Shown piece after piece: positions 1-6,485 of a stretch of 10,142 nucleotides of DNA. Positions within the stretch are counted from its first letter, which is position 1; each line of letters opens with the position of its first letter. Made by a program: the position numbers and the translations under genes. The DNA comes from Cyanobacteriota bacterium (GTDB taxonomy: Bacteria > Cyanobacteriota > Cyanobacteriia > Leptolyngbyales > Leptolyngbyaceae), in contig JAIXVO010000011.1 in the NCBI GenBank assembly GCA_027482985.1, positions 1-10,142 on the forward strand. Direction: 5' to 3'. A model generated the notes under the pieces. The model searched no databases, was not told where the DNA came from, and saw nothing but the letters and a program-made list of their open reading frames with translations.

Positions 1-486
1 CCCCCCACTGCCATCACTGGACTCTACACCCTCGATAGTGTGTTGACGGGCAATCCAGCTCAGTTGTTCACGGCGCTCTATTATTTAACGTTGCCTTGTC
101 TCACGCTGGGCCTGCTGATCAGTGGCATTTTTGAGCGGATTGTGCGCGTCAATTTGCAACAAACCTTGCAAGCCGATTATGTAGAAGCCGCCCGTGCCCG
201 TGGCATTCCCGAAGCTCGCATTTTGCGCTCCCATGCCCTCAAAAATGCACTGATCCCTGTCATCACCATTCTCGGTCTGACCTTTGCCGCCCTATTGGGA
301 GGAGCCATTTTGACGGAAGTCACCTTCTCCTGGCCGGGGCTGGCCAATCGCTTGTTTCGGGCGATCGGGCAACGGGACTATCCGACGGTGCAGGGCATTG
401 TCGTTTTTTTTGCGGCGATCGTGGCCGGTTTCAGTATTTTGATTGATTTGATCAACGCCTACATTGACCCCCGCATTCGGTATTAA
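1..486 (+). CDS. ABC transporter permease, DppB/OppB type (C-terminal part)
   Basis: This is the C-terminal 161 codons of an inner-membrane permease of the dipeptide/oligopeptide/nickel ABC importer class; the reading frame is open from the first base, so the gene begins outside the window. The cytoplasmic EAA loop that docks onto the ATPase is visible at about 184-270: EAARARG, then a stretch ending in ALIPV. It is flanked by hydrophobic segments (about residues 28-46, 86-108 and 131-152 of the visible part), and the protein ends in DPRIRY, typical of DppB-like permeases. A GTG at position 40 is an internal codon, because the homologous sequence continues upstream (ITGLYTLDS). The substrate cannot be told from the sequence; peptides are the usual guess. 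Its ATPase and binding-protein partners are not in the window. The M16 peptidase genes follow 86 bp downstream on the same strand, so read-through is possible. Confidence 0.9.
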   Translation, partial: PPTAITGLYTLDSVLTGNPAQLFTALYYLTLPCLTLGLLISGIFERIVRVNLQQTLQADYVEAARARGIPEARILRSHALKNALIPVITILGLTFAALLGGAILTEVTFSWPGLANRLFRAIGQRDYPTVQGIVVFFAAIVAGFSILIDLINAYIDPRIRY

Positions 487-541
487 GGGACTGAGGTCGG
501 AAAATTCTCAGCCAAGTGTGCTGCCCCTCACAATTTAGGTA

Positions 542-569
542 TTGATCTGTTCCCTGGCAGCGCTATCAT
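542..569 (+). promoter_or_regulatory. Possible sigma-70-type promoter overlapping the M16 peptidase start
   Basis: TTGATC (542-547) and TATCAT (564-569) are separated by 16 bp and match 4/6 and 5/6 positions of the -35 and -10 consensus. Transcription would begin near 576-580, just past the ATG at 573. If the promoter is used, the protein would have to start at a later codon such as TTG 600. Matches of this quality also occur by chance. Confidence 0.35.
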
Positions 570-572
570 ACG

Positions 573-1895
573 ATGATACGCTTCAGGAATCCTGTTCACT
601 TGTCAAGTCTCTTAGTCACACCCGAAATCGCTCGTGTGAGTTTGACCGTACTCGATAACGGACTCACCGTGATTCATCAGCAAACCGTTGCCACGTCTGT
701 CGCCTCTGTGGATGTCTGGGTTAGAGCCGGAGCCGTCAGAGAGCCCGATGACTGGTGTGGGATGGCGCATTTTTTGGAGCACATGATTTTTAAGGGCAGC
801 GATCGCCTGCCACCGGGCGTGTTCGACCGCGAAGTGGAGTTTCGCGGGGGGGTAACCAATGCCGCCACCAGCTACGATTACGCCCACTACTTCATCACTA
901 CGGCAGTCCAATATCTCGACGCAACCCTGCCCTACTTGGCGGAGATTTTGCTCAATGCCGCCATTCCCGACAACGAATTCGATCGCGAACGAGATGTCGT
1001 CTTAGAAGAAATTCGGCAGTCTTACGACAGTCCCGACTGTGTTGCCTTTCAAGTGTTGAGTGAAACGGTTTATCAAAATCATCCCTATGGACGACCGATT
1101 TTAGGTACCGAAGACCACCTCTTGCAATTAACCCCAGCTGCGATGCGAACCTTCCATCGCTCCTACTACCAACCAGAGAACATGACGGTGGTGGTAGTGG
1201 GTAATTTGTCGCAATCGGAAGCGATTCATCTGATTGAACGGCACTTTCACACCTTCCCGGAACCCGTCGCCTGTCCCTATTGGGCGATGGATGCCGAACC
1301 TCCCATTACCCAAATTCGGCGGCAAGAAATCGCCATGCCCCGCTTAGAGCAAGCTCGCTTACTGATGGCGTGGCTGGGCCCTGGGCTCGACTCCACCTTG
1401 CAAAGCATGGATGAGCAATTACACAACGCTTATGGGTTGGATGTCCTCTCCGTCTTACTAGCAGAAGGTCGCACCTCCCGCCTGATCTGGGAATTGCGGG
1501 AAGATCGAAATTTGGTGCAGGCCGTTAGCAGTGGCTTCTCGCTGCAACGAGATTCTGGTTTATTCACGATCAATGCCTGGTTAGATCCAGACAATCTGGA
1601 ACGGGTGGAAGCGATCATTTGCGATCGCCTGTCCGAATTAGCCACAGCTCCGGTCACGGCAGCGGAATTGCATCGTTGCCAACGACTGTTGTGCAATGAC
1701 TTTGCTTTTTCCACCGAAACGCCTGGTCAACTGGCTGGTTTATATGGCTATTACAGTCTATTTGCGCATCCAGAGTTAGTCACCCCCTACCCACAGCGAA
1801 TTCGGGCGATTCAAGCAGATGACCTCCAGCGATTAACCAGCCAATACTTGTCCCCTTATCACTATGCCGCTACGGTGGTGCGCCCGTTGGAGTAA
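573..1895 (+). CDS. M16 family zinc metallopeptidase, catalytic subunit
   Basis: This is a 440-residue processing-peptidase-like protein (M16B class, usual length about 410-440). Domain 1 carries the inverted zinc motif HxxEH as HFLEH at residues 66-70. The third zinc ligand is E146, exactly 76 residues after H70, as in mitochondrial processing peptidase. The second M16 domain spans roughly residues 200-430. There, the R/Y pair that binds the substrate backbone in M16 partners is incomplete: R309 is present, but Q316 stands where the tyrosine should be. This division of roles with the next gene, 15 bp downstream, points to a heterodimer. No signal peptide is visible, so a cytoplasmic site is likely; the substrate is unknown. 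The start is uncertain: ATG 573 has no good ribosome-binding site and lies inside an inverted repeat and next to a promoter-like sequence, whereas TTG 600 is preceded by AGGA at 585-588. Confidence 0.93.
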   Translation: MIRFRNPVHLSSLLVTPEIARVSLTVLDNGLTVIHQQTVATSVASVDVWVRAGAVREPDDWCGMAHFLEHMIFKGSDRLPPGVFDREVEFRGGVTNAATSYDYAHYFITTAVQYLDATLPYLAEILLNAAIPDNEFDRERDVVLEEIRQSYDSPDCVAFQVLSETVYQNHPYGRPILGTEDHLLQLTPAAMRTFHRSYYQPENMTVVVVGNLSQSEAIHLIERHFHTFPEPVACPYWAMDAEPPITQIRRQEIAMPRLEQARLLMAWLGPGLDSTLQSMDEQLHNAYGLDVLSVLLAEGRTSRLIWELREDRNLVQAVSSGFSLQRDSGLFTINAWLDPDNLERVEAIICDRLSELATAPVTAAELHRCQRLLCNDFAFSTETPGQLAGLYGYYSLFAHPELVTPYPQRIRAIQADDLQRLTSQYLSPYHYAATVVRPLE

Positions 1896-1910
1896 TGGAT
1901 ACTGTGCAGA

Positions 1911-3230
1911 ATGCTTAATTCGACTTTAATTCAACCGATTCATCGCACGACGCTCAGCAATGGCATGGTCGTGCTGGTGACTGAAAACCCGACGGCTGAC
2001 ATCATTGCGGCGCGGATCTTCATTCGTGCTGGGAGTCGCTGGGAAGATCCGACGCGGGCTGGCCTCAATCATTTGCTATCCGCCGTGTTGACCAAAGGTA
2101 CTCAAACCCTATCATCGCTGGAAATTGCGGAACAGGTAGAGTCGGTGGGCGCGAGTCTGAGTACGGATTCGACCACTGATTATTTCTTGTTGAGTCTAAA
2201 ATCGGTATCAGCAGATTTTGCGGAAGTCTTGGAGTTGGCGGCGGAACTGCTGCGATCGCCCACCTTCCCCGCCGCCGAGCTGGAGTTAGAACGTCGCCTC
2301 ACCTTGCAGGCCATTCGCTCGCAACAGGAACAACCGTTTACTGTGGCCTTCGATCAATTGCGGAGCCATATGTATGGCGATCATCCCTATGCGCTCTCAG
2401 GGTTAGGCACGGAAGCAACGGTCACCCAAATTACGCGGGATGATTTGCTGGCTTTTCACCAAACTCACTTTCGCCCTGATAACGTGATCATCAGTCTAGC
2501 AGGACGCATTCCACCCGAAACCGCGATCGCGCTGGTGGAAAAAGTCTTTGGCGATTGGGTTCCGCCTGCCACTTCCTTACCGACGCTGCAACTACCTGAG
2601 ATTGTCTCCACACCAAGCTGTCGGGCGATCGGGCAAGAGACGCAACAATCGATTGTCATGTTGGGGTATTTAGCACCTGCGATCGTAGACACTTCCGCGA
2701 CTGCCCAACAAGCCCCTACCGCATCGACTCATCCCAACTATGCCACTTTGAAACTGATTAACACTCATTTGGGGAATGGTTTATCCAGTCGCCTCTTCGT
2801 AGAATTACGGGAGAAACGCGGCTTGGCCTACGAAGTCTCGGCCTTTTACACCACCCGCTTAGATCAAGCGCAGTTTGTCGCTTACATGGGGACAGCGCCA
2901 GAGAATACAGCGATCGCCCTAGAGGGGTTGCAAACAGAAATCGATCGCCTGCGCACAGTAGCTTTGACCGATCTGGAACTGCAAGCGGCGAAGAATAAAA
3001 TTCTCGGTCAGTACGCGCTGGGCAAACAAACCAATGCTCAAATTGCCCAAACCTATGGCTGGTATGAAACGCTAGGATTAGGGGCCGATTTTGATGTGGA
3101 CTTTCAAGCTCAGATTGCCGCCACTACCCCAGCCCAAATTTTGAGCGTGGCGGAAGAATATTTTATCCGTCCCTATATTTCCCTCGTAGGTCCAAGTAGT
3201 GCAGTTGAAGAAGTGGCTAGAATAGTCTGA
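1911..3230 (+). CDS. M16 family peptidase-like protein, non-catalytic partner subunit
   Basis: This 439-residue protein has the same two-domain M16B layout as its upstream neighbour, but the zinc site is lost. The HxxEH position reads HLLSA (H54, S57, A58), and the distal glutamate position holds A134. The second half keeps the substrate-binding R/Y pair, R300 and Y307 in LREKRGLAY, at the 7-residue spacing seen in insulysin-type enzymes. In known bacterial M16B pairs one chain supplies zinc and the other supplies R/Y, so this chain is inferred to be the required non-catalytic half of a heterodimer with the 573-1895 product. The 15-bp gap makes one operon very likely. The start at ATG 1911 fits the family start (HRTTLSNGMVVLV begins at residue 11). 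Residues 261-275 form a small Ala/Thr/Pro-rich insertion before the second-half core. It should not be annotated as an active protease on its own. Confidence 0.93.
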   Translation: MLNSTLIQPIHRTTLSNGMVVLVTENPTADIIAARIFIRAGSRWEDPTRAGLNHLLSAVLTKGTQTLSSLEIAEQVESVGASLSTDSTTDYFLLSLKSVSADFAEVLELAAELLRSPTFPAAELELERRLTLQAIRSQQEQPFTVAFDQLRSHMYGDHPYALSGLGTEATVTQITRDDLLAFHQTHFRPDNVIISLAGRIPPETAIALVEKVFGDWVPPATSLPTLQLPEIVSTPSCRAIGQETQQSIVMLGYLAPAIVDTSATAQQAPTASTHPNYATLKLINTHLGNGLSSRLFVELREKRGLAYEVSAFYTTRLDQAQFVAYMGTAPENTAIALEGLQTEIDRLRTVALTDLELQAAKNKILGQYALGKQTNAQIAQTYGWYETLGLGADFDVDFQAQIAATTPAQILSVAEEYFIRPYISLVGPSSAVEEVARIV

Positions 3231-3234
3231 ACCG

Positions 3235-3264
3235 AAGCCAAACCTGATGAATATACTGGCTTTA
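3235..3264 (+). terminator. Possible terminator after the M16 operon
   Basis: AAGCCA (3235-3240) pairs with TGGCTT (3257-3262) across a 16-nt loop, followed by TATTG. It begins five bases after the stop codon of the second M16 gene. The stem is short, the loop large and the T-tract weak, so the call is tentative. Confidence 0.35.
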
Positions 3265-3302
3265 TTGTGAACTATAGACTCATAAAGTTAGGGTGAATAC
3301 CG

Positions 3303-3329
3303 AGTACTTTTGATACTTCAAAAGCTACT
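3303..3329. repeat. Inverted repeat in the gap before the TPR gene
   Basis: CTTTTGA (3307-3313) and TCAAAAG (3318-3324) form a perfect 7-bp stem with a TACT loop. The stem extends by AGTA/TACT with one bulged C at 3325, to 11 bp in total. There is no T-run after it on the + strand, so it is not a standard terminator. It lies about 60 bp before the TPR start and could be an operator or a leader hairpin. Confidence 0.55.
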
Positions 3330-3390
3330 GTTGATGAGTGCGAGTCTCTAATCAGACAACCCCAACCACAGTAGAGTGGCCATCACCGCT

Positions 3391-4497
3391 ATGAATGTTT
3401 TTCGTCAAAAATTAGAGCTTCGGGCGCTTCCCAGCCCCCCAGAACTGCCCGTTGCTGCCGCTGGCACAAATCGAGAAACACTGATTCCGATAGAGCAACA
3501 AGCAGATCCTACTGACCCAATTCCACGCAACCAGCGTCTAAGTATGCTGCAACAGGCCGCAGCGCAGTTAGACGCTGGTTGCGATTGCTATCACGCTCAA
3601 GATTTTGATGCGGCCTTAACGACTTTAACCCAGTCCTACACACACTATTTAGAAGTGCAGGATGTGAGCGGACAAAGTAAAGCATTGGGATATTTAGCAC
3701 TCACCTTTTACGGACTGAAGCACTACAGCAAAGCGGTGGAATGTGCTCAAGTTGCTTATTTTCTGGCGAAGCAAATTGACGATCGCCGGAGTGCCCCCAA
3801 AATTCTGAGTACACTCGGAAACGCGTATCGGCATTTGAAGGAATTCGATCGCGCGATTGATTATCAATTGCAAAGTTTGGAATTAGCGCGTGAAGTCGGC
3901 GATCGCTACAGTGAAATGGCGGCTCTAAATAACCTGGGGTTAGTTTATAAAGCCATTGGTGAAGGTGAACAGGCCATTGCTTATGAAACTCAGGGTTTGG
4001 CAATTGCTCGCGAGCTTCAGGAACAGCACATCGAGGAACAAATTCTGAAAAACCTGGGTAATGCCTGCTACGCCATGGGGCAATATGCACGTGCGATCGC
4101 TTACTACGAAGAACGGTTAGCGTTGGCGATCGCAATCGCTGATCTGCGACTCCAGGCTCAAATTCTCCGCAATCTAGCCAATGCCTATTACGCCGTTGGC
4201 AACTACTCCAGTTCCATTGAATATGCCACCCGCCGCCTAGATGTCGCCAAACGCCTGCAAGATTTGCGCAGCGAAGAACAATCGCTAGGCAGTATCGCGG
4301 TCGCTTACGATGCTTTAGGGCAATACGCGAAAGCGATCGATTACTATCAGCAACGCCTCACGATCGCCCGCACTTTGCAAGACTGGCGAATTGAAGAACA
4401 AGTGTTAGGTAGTCTCAAAGTGGCTTACTATGCTCTGGGAGATTACCTGAAAGCCGCCGACTACTCCAACCAACGCCAAACCCTGATCCAGCGATAG
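3391..4497 (+). CDS. TPR repeat protein with regular 40-residue repeats
   Basis: This is a tetratricopeptide protein of 368 residues from ATG 3391 (373 from the GTG at 3376; neither start has a clear ribosome-binding site). After a Pro/Ala-rich leader of about 50 residues, seven full repeats and one partial repeat follow with an exact 40-residue period. The core G-N-A-Y or its equivalent recurs at residues 148, 188, 228, 268, 308 and 348 (GTG numbering), as in LGNAYRHLKEFDRAIDY. The 40-residue form, with D-R-x-x-E between helices and an IAR/LAR ending, is of the LGN/Rapsyn kind, which generally binds peptides from partner proteins. No signal peptide, membrane segment or enzymatic domain is visible, so it looks like a cytoplasmic scaffold. 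The partner and pathway cannot be read from the sequence. HIP1 octamers lie inside the repeats (for example near 4095 and 4128). It converges on sigA, with a hairpin terminator between. Confidence 0.9.
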   Translation: MNVFRQKLELRALPSPPELPVAAAGTNRETLIPIEQQADPTDPIPRNQRLSMLQQAAAQLDAGCDCYHAQDFDAALTTLTQSYTHYLEVQDVSGQSKALGYLALTFYGLKHYSKAVECAQVAYFLAKQIDDRRSAPKILSTLGNAYRHLKEFDRAIDYQLQSLELAREVGDRYSEMAALNNLGLVYKAIGEGEQAIAYETQGLAIARELQEQHIEEQILKNLGNACYAMGQYARAIAYYEERLALAIAIADLRLQAQILRNLANAYYAVGNYSSSIEYATRRLDVAKRLQDLRSEEQSLGSIAVAYDALGQYAKAIDYYQQRLTIARTLQDWRIEEQVLGSLKVAYYALGDYLKAADYSNQRQTLIQR

Positions 4498-4546
4498 TCC
4501 AACCGCAATCATCAGCATCGCGATCGCCAACTGCCGAATCCGCATT

Positions 4547-4577
4547 AAAAAGCCTGAGTCTTGCACCCAGGCTTTTT
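4547..4577. terminator. Bidirectional Rho-independent terminator between the TPR gene and sigA
   Basis: AAAAAGCCTG (4547-4556) is perfectly complementary to CAGGCTTTTT (4568-4577) around an 11-nt loop. The A-run and T-run make it work in either direction: after the TPR gene on the + strand (50 bp past its stop) and after sigA on the - strand (28 bp past its stop). Two more pairs (GT/AC) can form inside after one mismatch. Confidence 0.85.
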
Positions 4578-4604
4578 GGTGAATAGAACTTGAAAATGTC
4601 AGGC

Positions 4605-5744
4605 TTACCGGATGTACTCTTTCAGCACGCTGTTCCGGTTGGGATGCCGTAACTTCCGCAGGGCTTTGGCTTCAATCTGGCGAATCCGCTCCCGCGTAAC
4701 GTTAAAGATTTGCCCAATTTCTTCTAAGGTTTTCATCCGCCCATCGTCCAAACCGTAGCGCAGCCGTAAGACATCTCGTTCTCTGGGGCTGAGGGTATCC
4801 AGAACGTTTTCCAGGTCTTCCCGGAGCAGGTTCTTAGCGACTTGATCTTCCGGCATTTCGCCATCTGACTCAATGAAATCGCCTAAGCGAGAATCTTCTT
4901 CTTTCCCAATCGGAGTTTCCAAAGAAATCGGCAGTTGAGCGGATTTAGCGATGAAGCGCAACTTCTCGATGGTCATTTCCATGCGAGTGGCAATTTCTTC
5001 CTCGGTGGGTTTCCGGCCCATTTCTTGCGACAGCAGCTTGGTGGTTTTCTTGATCCGAGAAATGGTTTCGTAAAGGTGCACAGGGAGACGGATAGTCCGA
5101 GACTGATCCGCGATCGCCCGCGTAATGGCCTGGCGAATCCACCAGGTGGCGTAAGTCGAGAACTTGTAACCTTTTTCATGGTCAAATTTCTCAGCCGCCC
5201 GGATTAGTCCCAAGCTACCTTCCTGAATCAAATCCTGGAAGGACAAACCCCGGTTCATGTATTTCTTGGCGATGGAGACGACCAGTCGCAGGTTAGACTG
5301 CACCATTTTGTCTTTCGCGCGTCGGCCTAAATGCAGGCGATGCCGGAAAGCGGGTAAAGACATATTGACGGCGTTGGCCCACTCAGCATCTTGGGGTAAG
5401 CGATCAAGTTGTTCTTGCAATCCTTCCCGAATGCGCTCCAGCTCCAGCAAGTCGGCAATCTTCCGTGCCAGTTCAATTTCTTCATCGGCTCTCAGCAGTC
5501 TAATCCGACCAATTTCTTGAAGATATAAACGGATTGAGTCTTCCGTGTAGTGCTTCTTCTTCGCCTGAGTTCTGCGACGTCCCGGTCTCGCTTTACCCGC
5601 TTTGCCGTCTTCGTCCGCAGGAAACTCCCCTGCATCATCCTGGTCTTCTTCTTCCATCCCGAAGAAATCAACCTCACCATCGGATAGGTCTTCCGAAGCT
5701 CTACTCATTAACTCAAGTTCGAGTACGTCATTGGCCTGGGTCAT
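4605..5744 (-). CDS. sigA: Principal RNA polymerase sigma factor SigA (RpoD, group 1)
   Basis: This housekeeping sigma factor directs RNA polymerase to -10/-35 promoters. With the start at ATG 5744 it has 379 residues. An acidic, divergent N-terminus (about 1-50) leads into a basic stretch ([17 protein letters not shown]), then region 1.2 (about 66-100), regions 2.1-2.4 (about 151-222, including [15 protein letters not shown]), region 3 (about 223-300) and region 4 (about 310-370). The region 4.2 helix-turn-helix is at about 339-366. The end LKEYIR is typical of cyanobacterial SigA. The frame is open upstream to 5849, but MTQAN matches the family start, and GAGGA (5756-5752 on this strand) sits 7 nt before it. 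The 35 extra residues are therefore rejected. Completeness of region 1.2 and of the region 2.4/4.2 cores favours group 1 over the group 2 relatives SigB-SigE. Its upstream region is long and structured. Confidence 0.97.
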   Translation of the reverse strand: MTQANDVLELELMSRASEDLSDGEVDFFGMEEEDQDDAGEFPADEDGKAGKARPGRRRTQAKKKHYTEDSIRLYLQEIGRIRLLRADEEIELARKIADLLELERIREGLQEQLDRLPQDAEWANAVNMSLPAFRHRLHLGRRAKDKMVQSNLRLVVSIAKKYMNRGLSFQDLIQEGSLGLIRAAEKFDHEKGYKFSTYATWWIRQAITRAIADQSRTIRLPVHLYETISRIKKTTKLLSQEMGRKPTEEEIATRMEMTIEKLRFIAKSAQLPISLETPIGKEEDSRLGDFIESDGEMPEDQVAKNLLREDLENVLDTLSPRERDVLRLRYGLDDGRMKTLEEIGQIFNVTRERIRQIEAKALRKLRHPNRNSVLKEYIR

Positions 5745-5971
5745 GCCGCGTTCCTCATGCTCCTTAACTAACAAACTGGAAACTGTCACTGCTGCCAAAC
5801 TCAAAAAATAGCTGCTGCCGCCGAAGTAGCAATACTTCGACGTTCGCAAATTGCTGCAAGCTCAAATACTAAGGGACAAATTTGGGCGGACAACAACTAT
5901 CTTCATGGCTGAAAAAATCAATATACAAGTTAGCGGGGCTACGCTGACTAAAAACTCCTCGATTGTAGCCT

Positions 5972-6018
5972 CTCTGGTAAAGGCTAGCCACTAGCAAATG
6001 GTAGCCACTCTTACCGAG
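5972..6018. repeat. Nested inverted repeat upstream of sigA
   Basis: Three stem segments pair in order: CTC/GAG (5972-5974 with 6016-6018), GGTAA/TTACC (5976-5980 with 6011-6015) and GGCTA/TAGCC (5982-5986 with 6002-6006), leaving a 15-nt loop. The octamer TAGCCACT is also directly repeated at 5985-5992 and 6002-6009. The element begins 5 bp upstream (in sigA sense) of a TACAAT, so it overlaps the -35 zone of a possible sigA promoter. Confidence 0.5.
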
Positions 6019-6251
6019 TTTTGCCATAAAAATGCCAAATTCGCATCGTTGACATGATGCAATATCGCTTAATCTTCACTCAAACAGAATTTTATTGAGA
6101 CACCGAAAGCGTATTGCTTCAAATCGACTTTCGCTGCAAGTCCTGACTGGGAAGGTGCCTGAAATATTCGGTTTAAGATTCACCTTAAGCGTGGCAGTAG
6201 AGTTGATCACTAAGCCATACAAGACCAAGCGTGCAACTCTCTAAGCTACGT

Positions 6252-6296
6252 TAACTTAGATTCATTAAGTTTAGACTTAATTTGAATGTTAAGTTA
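6252..6296. repeat. 45-bp AT-rich imperfect palindrome upstream of sigA
   Basis: TAACTTA (6252-6258), ATTCA (6260-6264) and TTAAGT (6265-6270) pair with ACTTAA (6275-6280), TGAAT (6283-6287) and TAAGTTA (6290-6296). This gives 18 bp of stem around a TTAG tetraloop, with only a TT bulge and a 1x2 internal loop. TCTAAG occurs directly repeated on both sides (6240-6245 and 6306-6311). It lies about 500 bp from the sigA start. It could be a transcript hairpin, a binding site for a dimeric regulator, or a tiny inserted element. Confidence 0.6.
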
Positions 6297-6346
6297 CATC
6301 GCAATTCTAAGATAGTTCACAACCTACAAAAGCGGCTCTCGCGATT

Positions 6347-6392
6347 GCGGAAAACCTTCAGCCATTTCTACGAGGGACACTCGCTTTGAAGG
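6347..6392 (-). terminator. Weak terminator-like hairpin after the 6486-6848 gene
   Basis: On the - strand CCTTCA (6392-6387) pairs with TGAAGG (6360-6355), with an inner CGAG/CTCG stem, followed by TTTTCC. It lies about 95 bp past the stop of the unrecognised gene. The large internal loop and short T-run make it doubtful. Confidence 0.25.
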
Positions 6393-6485
6393 CGGTGTGA
6401 CCAAGCGGAAACCCTCAAATACATTTGTAATTTATATCGCAGCAGAACGATTTGTTTTGAAAAAGCTATCTGAGTAGGAGAGCGG

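Larger units (their letters stand above)
5745..6485. other. Long intergenic region upstream of sigA, no convincing gene
   Basis: About 740 bp, AT-richer by eye than its neighbours, lie between sigA and the next - strand gene. I found no ORF with a credible start and no RNA family I could recognise. It does contain inverted repeats (5972-6018, 6043-6060, 6152-6187, 6252-6296, 6355-6392). A TACAAT (5962-5967, - strand) could be a sigA -10 element, which would give a leader of about 210 nt. A perfect TTGACA on the + strand (6049-6054) has no good -10 partner. sigA promoters and leader are expected here. Confidence 0.6.

Noticed and set aside
3701..4135. 144-codon open frame on the - strand
   Set aside because: It lies wholly within the TPR repeats of the + strand gene, where the periodic sequence keeps the opposite frame open.
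5745..5849. 35-residue N-terminal extension of SigA
   Set aside because: The extension is unlike SigA, while MTQAN at 5744 matches the family start and has GAGGA 7 nt upstream.
5950..5966. ACTCCTC resembling the conserved box of the cyanobacterial small RNA Yfr1
   Set aside because: The box continues CACAC in Yfr1 but GATTG here, and the flanking stems are missing.
6290..6310. GTTACATC, a half-site like the RpaB HLR1 element
   Set aside because: The second half (two bases downstream) does not match, so a full HLR1 is absent.
6386..6470. tRNA-like stretch (GGCGGTGTGACCAAGCGG...)
   Set aside because: It superficially resembles the 5' end of a class II tRNA, but no anticodon arm, T-arm (GGTTCRA) or acceptor pairing can be drawn.
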